From Colivicinus sp022776215 (GTDB lineage: Bacteria; Bacillota_I; Bacilli_A; Erysipelotrichales; Erysipelotrichaceae): a stretch of 64,000 nucleotides of DNA. How positions within the stretch are numbered: position 1 is the stretch's first letter; each line of letters starts with the position of its first letter. Under the pieces are notes generated by a model. The model saw nothing but the letters and a program-made list of their open reading frames with translations. It was not told where the DNA came from and did no database searches. A program made the position numbers and the translations under genes. The DNA is taken from the NCBI GenBank assembly GCA_022776215.1, contig JALFIR010000017.1, positions 7,839-71,838 on the forward strand. The letters are read 5' to 3'. Of the stretch, positions 42,006-51,115 are shown one piece after another.

Positions 42006-43571
42006 ATGAATAAAAAACCTGTTGTTCTAGTTGTTATGGATGGTGTTGGTGAGAGCGATAACACAAAGGGTAATGCTGTTGCTAATGCTTATACTCCTAC
42101 ATTAGATTATTTAAAGGCTAATAGTCCTTGGACTAAGATTAAGGCTCATGGTACAGCTGTAGGTCTACCTAGTGATGATGATATGGGTAACTCTGAGGTT
42201 GGTCATAATGCGATTGGTTGTGGTCAAGTTTATTCGCAGGGTGCTAAGCTTGTTAATGAGTCAATTGAGAGTGGTTCAATTTATCAAAGCGAGACTTGGA
42301 AGAAGTTAATCGAGAATGCTAAGGGTCATACTTTACATTTCTTAGGTTTACTTTCTGATGGTAATGTTCACTCAAATATCAAGCATGTTAAGGCTATGAT
42401 TACTGAGGCTAAGAAAGAGGGAATAAATCGCGTTAGAGTTCATTGCTTAATGGATGGTAGAGATGTTCCTGATGCTAGTGGTCTTATTTATATTAATGAT
42501 TTAGAAGAACATATGGCTTCTTTGAATGATGACACATTTGATGCAAAGATTGCTTCAGGTGGTGGCAGAATGTATATCACAATGGACCGTTATGAGGCTG
42601 ATTGGGATATGGTTAGAAGAGGTTGGGATGTTCATGTTGCTGGTATTGGTAGAAAGTTTAATAGTGCTACAGAGGCTATTGAGACTTATCGTCAAGAAGG
42701 CGGTTATGATGACCAAAATCTTCCTGAGTTTGTTATTTGTGAAAATGATGTACCAGTAGGTACTATCGAGGATCATGATTCAGTTATTTTCTTCAATTTC
42801 AGAGGTGATAGAGCTCTAGAAATTTCTCGTGCATTTGATAATAATGGTTACAAGTTCACTAAGAGCAAGGAAGTTGATGTAATGTATGCTGGTATGCTTG
42901 AATATGATGGCGACTTACATATTCCTACAAATTATTTAGTTAATCCACCTGAGATTAAGGATACAATGTCAGAATATTTTGTTAAGTATGGTGTTCCTAC
43001 TTATGCAATTTCTGAGACTCAAAAGTTTGGCCATGTTACTTATTTCTGGAATGGCAATAGAAGTGAGAAGTTTGATGAGAACTTGGAAACTTGGGTTGAG
43101 ATTAAGTCTGACTTATGTCCGTTTGATCAAAGACCTTGGATGAAGTCTTCTGATATTACTGATAAGCTTGTTGAGGCTATTGATTCTAAGAAGTATACTT
43201 TCTTAAGAACTAATTATCCAAATGGTGATATGGTTGGTCATACTGGTGATTATGAAGCTACTATTATTGGTGTTGAGTCAGTTGACTTGAATCTAAGAAG
43301 AGTAATGGAGGCTTGTAAGCGCAATGATTGCATCCTTCTTGTTACTGCTGACCATGGTAATGCGGATGAAATGTATCAGAAACAAAAGAAGGAGACTGAT
43401 CCACTTCAACCAAAGACTTCTCATACTTTAAATAAGGTTCCTTTCATTATCTATAATGCTGATGATGTAACTATTAAGGATGGAGAATATGGTTTAAGTA
43501 ATATCGCAGCTACTGTCTTTAAACTATTAGGTTTAGAAGCTCCAAAGTGCTGGGATAAGCCAATGATTTAA
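42006..43571 (+). CDS. gpmI: 2,3-bisphosphoglycerate-independent phosphoglycerate mutase
   Basis: A 521-residue alkaline-phosphatase-fold iPGM of glycolysis. The Mn-site and catalytic Ser region are VMDGVGESDNTKGNA and DDMGNSEVGHNAIGCG; VTADHGNADEM and SHTLNKVPFI complete the metal site. Other glycolytic genes are not adjacent. A strong terminator follows. Confidence 0.96.
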   Translation: MNKKPVVLVVMDGVGESDNTKGNAVANAYTPTLDYLKANSPWTKIKAHGTAVGLPSDDDMGNSEVGHNAIGCGQVYSQGAKLVNESIESGSIYQSETWKKLIENAKGHTLHFLGLLSDGNVHSNIKHVKAMITEAKKEGINRVRVHCLMDGRDVPDASGLIYINDLEEHMASLNDDTFDAKIASGGGRMYITMDRYEADWDMVRRGWDVHVAGIGRKFNSATEAIETYRQEGGYDDQNLPEFVICENDVPVGTIEDHDSVIFFNFRGDRALEISRAFDNNGYKFTKSKEVDVMYAGMLEYDGDLHIPTNYLVNPPEIKDTMSEYFVKYGVPTYAISETQKFGHVTYFWNGNRSEKFDENLETWVEIKSDLCPFDQRPWMKSSDITDKLVEAIDSKKYTFLRTNYPNGDMVGHTGDYEATIIGVESVDLNLRRVMEACKRNDCILLVTADHGNADEMYQKQKKETDPLQPKTSHTLNKVPFIIYNADDVTIKDGEYGLSNIAATVFKLLGLEAPKCWDKPMI

Positions 43572-43576
43572 AATAA

Positions 43577-43606
43577 ATATGGTTCCCTAGGGAACCATAT
43601 TTTTGT
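43577..43606 (+). terminator. Terminator of gpmI
   Basis: ATATGGTTCC (43577-43586), loop CTAG, GGAACCATAT (43591-43600), then TTTTTG. Confidence 0.8.
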
Positions 43607-43628
43607 AAAGAAAAAGATAATCAAAAGA

Positions 43629-44033
43629 TTATCTTACTAGTGAGCTAACAAGCTTTCCAAGTGATAAGATGTTGTTGGCTTTTTTATTTAATTTATGTAC
43701 TTTATTAATAGATTTATGAATACTTCTCTTTTTCTTTTTAGTGTCGAAGAAGTCTTTAGTAATGGCTTTAATAAGGGAAATTGTTCCAAATATTTTTAGG
43801 AAGAATGGAATGCTTGTAGTAGCTGTATATTCAACTTTTGTAAGTTTTTCTTGTGTTTCTACAAGTTTTGCATCAATTCGTTCTTGTGTTTCTAATAGCT
43901 TAGAACTTGAATTAGCTAGGATAATTAGTTTCTTAAACATCATAATAAGGACAATTATGATAATAATTGCCAATAAGTAATAGATGTATTTAATGTAAGA
44001 ATTATATACTGTTAAAAATGATAGTATGTCCAT
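43629..44033 (-). CDS. Hypothetical single-pass membrane protein with coiled coil
   Basis: A 134-residue protein that I do not recognise. One membrane segment lies at about residues 16-36, followed by a probable coiled coil (SSSKLLETQERIDAKLVETQ and beyond) and a basic C-terminus (KKKKRSIHKSINKVHKLNKK). The layout resembles DUF948-like proteins, but that is a weak guess. TAAAAT on the minus strand (44045-44040) ends 6 nt before the ATG, so it probably has its own leaderless transcript although it follows the YigZ gene closely. Confidence 0.65.
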   Translation of the reverse strand: MDILSFLTVYNSYIKYIYYLLAIIIIIVLIMMFKKLIILANSSSKLLETQERIDAKLVETQEKLTKVEYTATTSIPFFLKIFGTISLIKAITKDFFDTKKKKRSIHKSINKVHKLNKKANNILSLGKLVSSLVR

Positions 44034-44037
44034 ATAT

Positions 44038-44634
44038 TTATTTTATCACCTTTTGAATAATTTCTTTTCCAATGCATGTGGGAACTATGCCTCTTGTGAT
44101 TTCAACTATCTTATTATTGATGTTTTCGTCTTTTAATACATAGTTGAAAGTAACGTTTTCATCATAGTCAGCATCTAGTTTAAGTGTATTAGCCATTAAG
44201 ATAGGATTTACCTTGTTGGCAATTTCATAAGATAAGACAATTTGGTACTTGTTGTAGGGAATATCTTCCATGATGGTTGCTTGTTTTAAGGCTTCACTTA
44301 CACTATTACCATAGGCTCTTATAAGCCCACCAGCACCTAGTTTAATACCACCAAAGTATCTTACTACTAAAGCGCAGGTGTTGTTTAGGTTGTTTTTAAC
44401 AAGAACGTTTAAGATGGGCGCTCCTGCCGTGCCGTTTGGTTCTCCATCATCGCTGCTTCTTTTAATATCACCAATTACCAGTGCTGAGCATGCATGAGTA
44501 GCATCATAGTGTTTCTTTTTTATTTCTTTTAGATAGTCTTTAAAGTCTTGTTCATCTTTAACTGGTTTTAAGTAGGTTATGAATCTGCTTTTTTCAATTA
44601 CAATGGTGTTGACTGTTTCCTGTTTTACGTACAT
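44038..44634 (-). CDS. YigZ/IMPACT family protein
   Basis: A 198-residue member of the UPF0029/IMPACT family. The N-terminal domain has KKHYDATHACSALVIG, SSDDGEPNGTAGAPIL and VVRYFGGIKLGAGGLIRAYG, which are highly characteristic. Function is unclear, possibly translation-related. I start at 44634 (MYVKQETV), with TATAAT (44646-44641) ending 6 nt upstream and no ribosome site. It is divergent from the small ORF at 44672. Confidence 0.88.
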   Translation of the reverse strand: MYVKQETVNTIVIEKSRFITYLKPVKDEQDFKDYLKEIKKKHYDATHACSALVIGDIKRSSDDGEPNGTAGAPILNVLVKNNLNNTCALVVRYFGGIKLGAGGLIRAYGNSVSEALKQATIMEDIPYNKYQIVLSYEIANKVNPILMANTLKLDADYDENVTFNYVLKDENINNKIVEITRGIVPTCIGKEIIQKVIK

Positions 44635-44671
44635 AAATTTATTATACTGATTTTGTGCTAAAATATTAAGC

Positions 44672-44827
44672 ATGCGAACTTTAGAAGAAGTATTGAAGGA
44701 TCTTGAAGAGGCTGAAAAGGAATTTCAAGAGAAATGTGATGTCTATGGTATCAAGGATGATACTATGAAGAAGAAAGAGACAGAAGTTAAAGAAAATAAG
44801 GATGAGGCTAGTGTTAATAATGACTAG
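44672..44827 (+). CDS. Small acidic hypothetical protein, 51 residues
   Basis: A short frame, MRTLEEVLKDLEEAEKEF onwards, 51 residues, highly charged and probably helical/coiled-coil; it ends KDEASVNND. Support for a real gene: TAAAAT (44659-44664) seven bases before the ATG, and a terminator hairpin that overlaps the stop codon (44807-44834). It may be a small regulatory or structural protein; family unknown. Confidence 0.6.
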   Translation: MRTLEEVLKDLEEAEKEFQEKCDVYGIKDDTMKKKETEVKENKDEASVNND

Positions 44828-44834
44828 CTTTTTC
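44807..44834 (+). terminator. Terminator overlapping the stop of the 51-aa gene
   Basis: GCTAGT (44807-44812) and ACTAGC (44823-44828) followed by TTTTTC. The TAG stop lies in the right arm. Confidence 0.65.
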
Positions 44835-44918
44835 TTATGATAAAACAATTACTTGTCTCTAGAGAAGCTGGTAAAGTAATTTTAACAAAAATCACTAAAA
44901 ACATTATTTCTATTAAAA

Positions 44919-44952
44919 AGTATATTTTGAAAGTATATTTTAAGTATATTTT
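44919..44952. repeat. Three tandem AAGTATATTTT repeats upstream of the AlbA_2 gene
   Basis: AAGTATATTTT occurs at 44919-44929, 44931-44941 and 44942-44952, spaced 12 and 11 bp, about one helical turn each. They lie just upstream of the AlbA_2-wHTH gene and probably overlap its promoter. Confidence 0.65.
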
Positions 44953-44981
44953 ACAGTACATATTGATAAAAGGAGAATAAT

Positions 44982-46286
44982 ATGAATATCGGTTTCGAGA
45001 ATGAGTATCAAGAATTTAAAGAGGAGTTAGGGCAACTTGATAAGGGCTTAAAATCACTTACTTCAATGCTTAATAAACATGGAAAGGCTACTGTTTATTT
45101 TGGTGTAAACGATGATGGAAATGTTTGTGGTTTGTCTATTGGTAAGGAAACGTTAATGGATATTAGAAATAGAATCCGTGATAAGATTGAACCACGCATT
45201 TATGCCGATATTGAAGAATTAAAGGATGATACTGGTAAGGCCTATATAAAGATCACCGTAAGTGGGCTGGATATACCCTACTCATTTGATGGTAGATACT
45301 ATTTGAGAAATGTTTCAGCTGATGAAAAGGTAACAAACGATGTGTTGAGAAAAATGCTTGCTTCATCTGATTCAGATATTTTGCGCCAAAAGTCTTCTCC
45401 TAATCAAAATTTAAGTTTTAATTCATTGTTTGGAATACTAGCTGGTAATGGAATCCATCCAAAACCAACTAAAGAATTTTATTCTAATTATTGGCTGTTA
45501 AATAGAGATGGTAATTTTAATATGAATGCCTATTTATTGTCTGATAAAAATGAAATATCTTTAAAGGTTGTGGTTTTTGAGGGAATGGATAAAAGTGTTA
45601 TGTCTAAAAGAACTGAGTATGGTAGCAAATGTCTTTTGATTTCGGTTTCAGAGGTTTTGCAGTATTTTGAGGCAATAAATATCACTGATGTTAATCTTGA
45701 AGGTGCACTTAGAAAAGAACAATCTTTATTTGACTTTCCAAGTTTTAGAGAAGCTTGGATTAATGCTTGTTTGCATAATGATTGGAAAGATGGTATTGCT
45801 CCTTCTGTGTATATGTTTGATGACCGTATTGAAGTTGTTTCATATGGTGGACTTCCTTTTTCTTTGTCTAAAGAAGGTTTTTATCATGGAACAAGTGTAC
45901 CTGTGAATAAAAGTTTACTAACAATATTTATGACAGCTAAATATGCTGAACAAAGTGGTCATGGAATTCCTACAATAGTTGAAAAGTATGGCAGAGATGT
46001 ATTTTCTTTTGATGATGGAATGCTAAAGGTTACTATTCCTTTAGCTTTTGAAAGACCTGAAGTAGTAAATCGAAAAAGAATTGCACTTAATAAGAGTGGT
46101 TTAAATGAAAATCAAAAAATAATAGTCGATATTTTATCAAAAGATGGAAGATTGACAATTAAAGAAGTTGCAGAAAAAACTGGCATTAGCGTTCCTGGCG
46201 TTCAAAAAATTTGTTCTAAATTACAAGAATATGGAATTATTGAACGAAATGGTTCAAAACGTGATGGTAGGTGGGTTGTTAAATAA
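44982..46286 (+). CDS. AlbA_2 (Schlafen-type) domain protein with C-terminal winged helix
   Basis: A 434-residue member of the RecG-like/divergent AAA-4 regulator family. AlbA_2 domain at about residues 8-120 (EYQEFKEELG, TVYFGVNDDGNVCGLSIG, YYLRN). A degenerate GHKL-type ATPase region follows (REAWINACLHNDW, FDDRIEVVSYGGLP, SGHGIPTIVEKYG). A winged helix is at 375-434 (LTIKEVAEKTGISVPGVQKICSKLQ). Such proteins are accessory regulators of uncertain function. AAAGGAG lies before the ATG. A Fic gene follows 9 nt downstream. Confidence 0.8.
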   Translation: MNIGFENEYQEFKEELGQLDKGLKSLTSMLNKHGKATVYFGVNDDGNVCGLSIGKETLMDIRNRIRDKIEPRIYADIEELKDDTGKAYIKITVSGLDIPYSFDGRYYLRNVSADEKVTNDVLRKMLASSDSDILRQKSSPNQNLSFNSLFGILAGNGIHPKPTKEFYSNYWLLNRDGNFNMNAYLLSDKNEISLKVVVFEGMDKSVMSKRTEYGSKCLLISVSEVLQYFEAINITDVNLEGALRKEQSLFDFPSFREAWINACLHNDWKDGIAPSVYMFDDRIEVVSYGGLPFSLSKEGFYHGTSVPVNKSLLTIFMTAKYAEQSGHGIPTIVEKYGRDVFSFDDGMLKVTIPLAFERPEVVNRKRIALNKSGLNENQKIIVDILSKDGRLTIKEVAEKTGISVPGVQKICSKLQEYGIIERNGSKRDGRWVVK

Positions 46287-46295
46287 AATTGTGCT

Positions 46296-47117
46296 ATGTT
46301 CTCTTTTCATAAAAATGTATATGGATATGTGAAATCAATTGATTATTGGAAGAGTCTAGAAATAGACTCGTTAGATAAAACACAAGATATTCTAAAAGAT
46401 TTTAGAATCCTTTTCTCATATCATTCTGGAGTAATTGAGAATACTAATATCAAGTATCTAGATGTAAAAGAAATATTTGATAGTAGGAGAGTAATTAATT
46501 ATACAGGCGGTCTTTTTACTTTGTATGAGATTGATAATTTAAGAATTAGTTTCGATTATATGCTTATTAAAGCTATCGATAAAGAACCTTTAACTGAGGA
46601 AATAATTAAGAAGTTTCATAAATTGTTGACTAGCCGTACCTATGATGAGAGAAGATATGTGGTTAATGAGGAAAGGTCAGGCGAATATAAGAAGCATGAT
46701 TATGTTACTGGTAAGAATGAGGTTGGTTCTTTGCCTGTTGATGTATCTAATGATATGAGGAATCTTATAGAAGAAGTTAGTGGAATAGAACTAAAAAGTG
46801 ATGAAGATGTTTTGGTGTTGGTTGCTTATGTTCATAATATGATCGAGCATATTCATCCTTTTGCGGATGGGAATGGAAGACTTGGAAGGTTACTTATTAA
46901 TTATTTGTTGTTGGTAAATGGTTTGCCACCTTTGATTATTTTTGATGATGATAAGAGTTTGTATTATGAGTGTCTTCTAAAATTTGATGAAAATGACAAT
47001 CTTTCTTCAACAGTTGAGTTTTTAAAGTATGAGATGGAGAAAACTTGGGAAAAAGTGATAGATAAATACAAAGCAGAGAATAACAATAATCACAATAAAC
47101 TTAGAATGTTCTTGTGA
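46296..47117 (+). CDS. Fic domain protein with N-terminal inhibitory motif (class II)
   Basis: A 273-residue Fic protein. The active site HPFADGNGRLGR is complete, so AMP or a related nucleotide could be transferred to a target protein. An N-terminal autoinhibitory helix matches (S/T)xxxE(G/N) as SGVIEN at residues 44-49. TAAAAT (46284-46289) overlaps the stop of the preceding gene and ends 6 nt before the ATG, with no ribosome site, so it may have its own leaderless transcript. Confidence 0.87.
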   Translation: MFSFHKNVYGYVKSIDYWKSLEIDSLDKTQDILKDFRILFSYHSGVIENTNIKYLDVKEIFDSRRVINYTGGLFTLYEIDNLRISFDYMLIKAIDKEPLTEEIIKKFHKLLTSRTYDERRYVVNEERSGEYKKHDYVTGKNEVGSLPVDVSNDMRNLIEEVSGIELKSDEDVLVLVAYVHNMIEHIHPFADGNGRLGRLLINYLLLVNGLPPLIIFDDDKSLYYECLLKFDENDNLSSTVEFLKYEMEKTWEKVIDKYKAENNNNHNKLRMFL

Positions 47118-47130
47118 TTTTCGAATAAAA

Positions 47131-47162
47131 AAGCGATGCAAGTTTTTATGCTTACATCGCTT
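47131..47162 (-). terminator. Terminator of hsp20
   Basis: AAGCGATG (47131-47138) and CATCGCTT (47155-47162) form the stem; on the minus strand TTTTTTATTCG follows. Confidence 0.7.
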
Positions 47163-47187
47163 ATGGCCTATGCGTTGGCCTTATGAT

Positions 47188-47610
47188 TTATTCAATTGAA
47201 ATAGTTTCTGTTGATTCGATTTGTTTTTGTTTAGCAGATGGTACTGTTACTTGTAACATACCGTTTTCAAATTTAGCTTTTACATCTTCAGCTTTAATGT
47301 TGTCACCAACATAGAATGATCTAGAACAAGATCCGAAGTTTCTTTCGCTTCTTACTAGATTACCCTTAGCATCCTTTTCTTCATCAGTTGTATTATGAGT
47401 GGCTTTAATACTTAGGTAACCGTTAGATAATTCCATAGTTACATCTTCCTTCTTATATCCTGGAACTTCAATATCTAGAGTATAATAACCATCCTTTTCG
47501 TGAACATCAGTTTTCATAATAGAATCAAATCCTTGACGGTTGAATTCAGTTGGGAAGAAACCATCAAACATATCATCAAATAAATCATATTTTCTAGGCA
47601 TATATTTCAT
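47188..47610 (-). CDS. hsp20: Small heat shock protein, Hsp20 family
   Basis: A 140-residue alpha-crystallin-type chaperone. The core runs from about residue 35 (TDVHEKDGYYTLDIEVPGYKKEDVTMEL) to FENGMLQVTVP, with the usual (A/G)xLxxxxP-like motif there. It prevents aggregation of unfolded proteins. I start at 47610 (MKYMPRKYDLFD), where GGAGG is well placed. A CIRCE-like dyad upstream of the promoter suggests HrcA control. Confidence 0.93.
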   Translation of the reverse strand: MKYMPRKYDLFDDMFDGFFPTEFNRQGFDSIMKTDVHEKDGYYTLDIEVPGYKKEDVTMELSNGYLSIKATHNTTDEEKDAKGNLVRSERNFGSCSRSFYVGDNIKAEDVKAKFENGMLQVTVPSAKQKQIESTETISIE

Positions 47611-47651
47611 ATTAATTTTCCTCCTGTACATCTATTTCTTTGTACACTTAT

Positions 47652-47693
47652 ATACTATCACATTGTTTAGCAGTGTCAATAGAAAAGTGCTAG
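47652..47693 (-). promoter_or_regulatory. hsp20 promoter with degenerate CIRCE element
   Basis: On the minus strand TTGACA (47679-47674), a 16-bp spacer and TAGTAT (47657-47652). Overlapping it, the + strand reads TTAGCAGTG, nine bases, AAGTGCTAG (47667-47693), matching CIRCE (TTAGCACTC-N9-GAGTGCTAA) at 7 of 9 positions in each arm with the exact spacer. A further half-site AAGTGCTAAA is at 47708-47717. Confidence 0.55.
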
Positions 47694-47734
47694 CAATTGT
47701 GATAATTAAGTGCTAAATGTTGATAAAAAGAAAA

Positions 47735-47751
47735 GATCCTTTTTAGGATCT
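47735..47751 (-). terminator. Terminator of the nucleotidyltransferase gene
   Basis: GATCC and GGATC flank a short A/T loop; the minus-strand reading runs into TTTTCTTTTT. The stem overlaps the stop codon. Confidence 0.65.
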
Positions 47752-48667
47752 ACTTCTTCCATAGGTCAAATGGATATGTTCCATTGTCTTTAAAGCTTTG
47801 AATCTTAGCTACAACAGATGGTTTATCTGCTTGATATGTAACACCAAACCAAGAATCTTCACTAGTTAATACTTTTACTTTAGCCTTATTGTCTCTTACT
47901 AAGTAACCAACATGGTTAGGAAGTAATGCTTCATACTTAAGAGGATTAGATTTGATTCCTTCAGGTAATTCAGCAGTAAAAATTTCTTGTAGTTTACCAA
48001 TAACAGATGGCTTGAAGCCCCAGAAGTTCATTGATACTGGAGTTCCCATTTCAAGAGGAAGGTAAGTACCATCTTCTTCAAATTCAACACCATCATGATT
48101 ATCGTTCCATTTAATATTCATAACTTCTTTGATTGAAGTTAAGTAATTGTTTTCATCTTTTTGACATACGCCACGAGTAACTGTACCGTTGTCTGATAAA
48201 GTATTTTCTACCTTGTAACCAACCATACAGTATTCATTGTCGTCAGTTGTTTCGTCAAAGTATTTGCTTACTTTTTCAAAAGCGTCACGTCCATAGAAGT
48301 CATCTGCGTTACAAATAACAAATGGATCATCCTTTAGAATGTTTCTACAAGCAAGTAGAGCATGTGTTGTTCCCCAAGGCTTCTTTCTTTCTTCAGGAAC
48401 TGTATTGCCCTCTGGGATATCGTTGATGTCTTGAAACGCATAAGTTACTTCGATGAATGGTCTAATTTTCTTTACGATGTGTCCTTCGAAGATTTCTTCG
48501 TGTTCTTTTCTAATGATTAGAACTAATTTTTCAAAACCTGATTTAATTGCATCATAGATAGTGAAATCGATAATTGATTCACCGTTTGAGCCAAGAGTGT
48601 CAACTTGCTTAAGTCCGCCGTATCTTGATCCCATACCCGCAGCTAAGATTACTAATGTTTTTTTCAT
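47750..48667 (-). CDS. Sugar-phosphate nucleotidyltransferase family protein
   Basis: A 305-residue nucleotidyltransferase of the GT-A type. The N-terminal nucleotide-binding motif is VILAAGMGSRYGGLKQ, the metal-binding Asp block is FVICNADDFYG, and PLEMGTPVSMNFWGF follows. It should activate a sugar phosphate with an NTP, but the substrate is not clear and the sequence is not a typical GalU or GlmU. GGAG precedes the ATG. Single-gene unit with its own terminator. Confidence 0.8.
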   Translation of the reverse strand: MKKTLVILAAGMGSRYGGLKQVDTLGSNGESIIDFTIYDAIKSGFEKLVLIIRKEHEEIFEGHIVKKIRPFIEVTYAFQDINDIPEGNTVPEERKKPWGTTHALLACRNILKDDPFVICNADDFYGRDAFEKVSKYFDETTDDNEYCMVGYKVENTLSDNGTVTRGVCQKDENNYLTSIKEVMNIKWNDNHDGVEFEEDGTYLPLEMGTPVSMNFWGFKPSVIGKLQEIFTAELPEGIKSNPLKYEALLPNHVGYLVRDNKAKVKVLTSEDSWFGVTYQADKPSVVAKIQSFKDNGTYPFDLWKK

Positions 48668-48697
48668 ATATATTAATTACGTACTCCTTATCTATAA

Positions 48698-49402
48698 TTA
48701 TAGATGAATTTTCTTAAAAGTATCACTAATAGAGTCGTGAATTACGATATCACAGCATTCATCTGATTTAGTTGGCTCTTTATTGATGATTACAAGAGTA
48801 TCTCCCCTAAAGTATCTAACAAGTCCTGCGGCTGGATAGACATTCAATGAAGTGCCTAAGATAATCATTAAATCAGCATTGTGTATGGCTTTGACTGATT
48901 GTTCAATTGTATCGGAATCTAATGCTTCTTCATATAAGACAACATCAGGTTTAATGATGCCACCACACTTACAATAAGGAACACCATCTTGTTTTAGGAT
49001 ATCGCTTAGTGTATAAAACTTATTACATTTCATACAATGATTTCTAAAGATGGAACCATGTAGTTCATATACTTTCTTGTTGCCTGCAATGGTATGTAGT
49101 CCATCAATGTTTTGAGTGAGAACTGTTACATCTTTTGTGTCTTGAAGCTTGGCAATAAACATGTGACCATAATTAGGTTTAGCATTCTCATAAACCATCT
49201 TATCTTTATAGAATTCATAGAAAGTTTTTGGATCTTGCATAAAGTAAGAATGGGATATTATTTCTTCTGCATGTTTATTATTTTTGTATAGACCAGTATT
49301 CGATCTAAAGTCTGGAATTCCAGAGTCAGTTGACATGCCAGCTCCTGTAAAAAAGACAATTTTGTGTGCTTTATTAATAGCTTCTTGTAGTTTGTTTATC
49401 AT
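48698..49402 (-). CDS. Sir2 family NAD-dependent deacylase
   Basis: A 234-residue sirtuin. NAD-binding GAGMSTDSGIPDFRS, catalytic TQNIDGLHTIAG with ELHGS, and zinc cysteines in CMKCNKFY and CKCGG are all intact. It removes acyl groups from lysines, using NAD. On the minus strand TATAAT (49414-49409) ends 6 nt before the ATG with no ribosome site, a leaderless layout. Confidence 0.93.
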   Translation of the reverse strand: MINKLQEAINKAHKIVFFTGAGMSTDSGIPDFRSNTGLYKNNKHAEEIISHSYFMQDPKTFYEFYKDKMVYENAKPNYGHMFIAKLQDTKDVTVLTQNIDGLHTIAGNKKVYELHGSIFRNHCMKCNKFYTLSDILKQDGVPYCKCGGIIKPDVVLYEEALDSDTIEQSVKAIHNADLMIILGTSLNVYPAAGLVRYFRGDTLVIINKEPTKSDECCDIVIHDSISDTFKKIHL

Positions 49403-49501
49403 GTTTTTATTATAGTTGCCCTTAAAAATACATGCAAATTAATGGTATATATCTCTAAACACTTTGTTTGCCTCTAAAAACACATCAATTCTAAGGGCAA
49501 G

Positions 49502-50647
49502 TTAAGTATCTTTTCTTAGAATATCTAGATAATCAAAGTAAGAATATATCTTGGTCTTGCCTGATTTAGCGCTTTGTCTAAGAATTCCTTTATCAGCCAA
49601 CAATAATACAGCCTTGGCTACAGTATTGTATGACAAGCTTAGGGCATTGGTTGTCTTTTGTATATCGATAATAGGATTCTTTTCTAAATAGTTAAATACT
49701 TTAAGAACATTGGTTTTTTGTCTTGGTGAAATATCATCAAGTATATTAATGTTATTATTATGAAGTTTTGTTAGTTTGTCTATCGTATCAATAGCGTCAC
49801 TACTAGAATCAGCAAGTGCTTGTAAAAAGAATAGAACCCATTGTTCATAGTCACCAGTTTTTCTCACTTGGCTTATACGGTCATAGTATTCGATACGATT
49901 CATTTTTAGAAAATAAGAAATATATAATGCAGGACAGCTTATTACTTTCTTATCTATCAAGAATAGTGTTATTAATAAGCGTCCAATTCTACCATTACCA
50001 TCTAAAAATGGGTGAATGGTTTCAAATTGATAGTGTATTAAAGCAGCCTGTATTAAGGGGTCTAATGAGTCATCACTATTAATGTATTTTTCCAAGTCGG
50101 ACATAGCTTCTTGCATGTCTAAGACATTGGGCGGTATGTAGCGAGCTGTTTTGATGTTACTATTTTGACCACCAATCCAGTTTTGAGAATATCGGAATTC
50201 TCCAGGGCTTTTTTCTTGTCCTCTTACTCCTTCCTTGAGTATTCTGTGTGTTTCTTTAATTAATCTATTGCATAAAGGAAGGGTATTAAGTCTATTTAAG
50301 GCGTATTCAGTAGCTTTGATATAGTTAACAACATCTGAAACGTTTTGATTAGTATTTTCTTCTATCAAAGGATTAAATATATCATCAAGGGTACATTGAG
50401 TTCCTTCTATTTGAGATGATAATAGAGCTTCTTTTCTTACGTACATAGAAACAAATAAATCGATATTGGGCACAAAATTAGATAAAGCATCCAATAATGT
50501 TAAATTTTTACTAGCTTCTACTAGTTTAAAGACTATTTCATTATTTAATGTTAAAGGTGGTACTGGAGGCAGTGGTGCCGGTTTAAAAGATTGATATGAC
50601 ATATCATCCGATAAATTATTTATGTATTTTCCTGCACGATTGTTCAT
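49502..50647 (-). CDS. Fic domain protein with C-terminal winged helix (class II)
   Basis: A 381-residue Fic/DOC protein of the common DUF4172-less type with N-terminal Fic_N region. The inhibitory motif is SSQIEG (residues 77-82), the active site HPFLDGNGRIGR, and the C-terminal 75 residues form a winged helix (NALSLSYNTVAKAVLLLADKGIL). It probably AMPylates a protein or regulates transcription. AAGGAG precedes the ATG, so translation is conventional. Transcribed alone. Confidence 0.88.
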   Translation of the reverse strand: MNNRAGKYINNLSDDMSYQSFKPAPLPPVPPLTLNNEIVFKLVEASKNLTLLDALSNFVPNIDLFVSMYVRKEALLSSQIEGTQCTLDDIFNPLIEENTNQNVSDVVNYIKATEYALNRLNTLPLCNRLIKETHRILKEGVRGQEKSPGEFRYSQNWIGGQNSNIKTARYIPPNVLDMQEAMSDLEKYINSDDSLDPLIQAALIHYQFETIHPFLDGNGRIGRLLITLFLIDKKVISCPALYISYFLKMNRIEYYDRISQVRKTGDYEQWVLFFLQALADSSSDAIDTIDKLTKLHNNNINILDDISPRQKTNVLKVFNYLEKNPIIDIQKTTNALSLSYNTVAKAVLLLADKGILRQSAKSGKTKIYSYFDYLDILRKDT

Positions 50648-51115
50648 TTACTCTCCTTAATTGAAATATCTTACTCTATTTTAACATTGTAATTTCAAGT
50701 TGAGCAGTGAAAATGAAATTGCTTGTTAATAGCAATTTCAAGGTAAAGCATAAAATTGAAATTAGTCATGTGATTATAGTTAAACAATTTCATTTTTTGG
50801 TTAATTTAACATCCATTTCGTGTTTTTGTGGTAAATCATTTCTGTTTTTTGTGATAACAATCGTTAAATATATTTAAACTCGACAAGTAATTGACTAGAT
50901 ACTTTTTTGTCGAGTGACTAACAAATCATCGTCTAGTTTGCACAATAACGTTGAGGTAAGTATATGTAATTCCAGTTAATATTAAAGAATTAATTAATCA
51001 AAACGTTGTTGAGTCTAATGGGTAGTGTATAAGTAAAACAGTACACTATCAATATATGTAAAGACATTGTCACTACTATGTTATATAATATAAGTGATAA
51101 AAAGGAGGATATAAG
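50648..51115. other. Gene-free interval rich in inverted repeats
   Basis: No coding frame is convincing here. Three inverted repeats are visible: TGAAATTGCT (50714-50723) with AGCAATTTCA (50731-50740); ACTCGACAA (50878-50886) with TTGTCGAGT (50907-50915); and TAGTGTA (51023-51029) with TACACTA (51042-51048). The interval holds divergent promoters for two Fic loci; for the antitoxin gene TTGTCA (near 51068) and TATAAG with a 16-bp spacer are a candidate. Confidence 0.55.
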
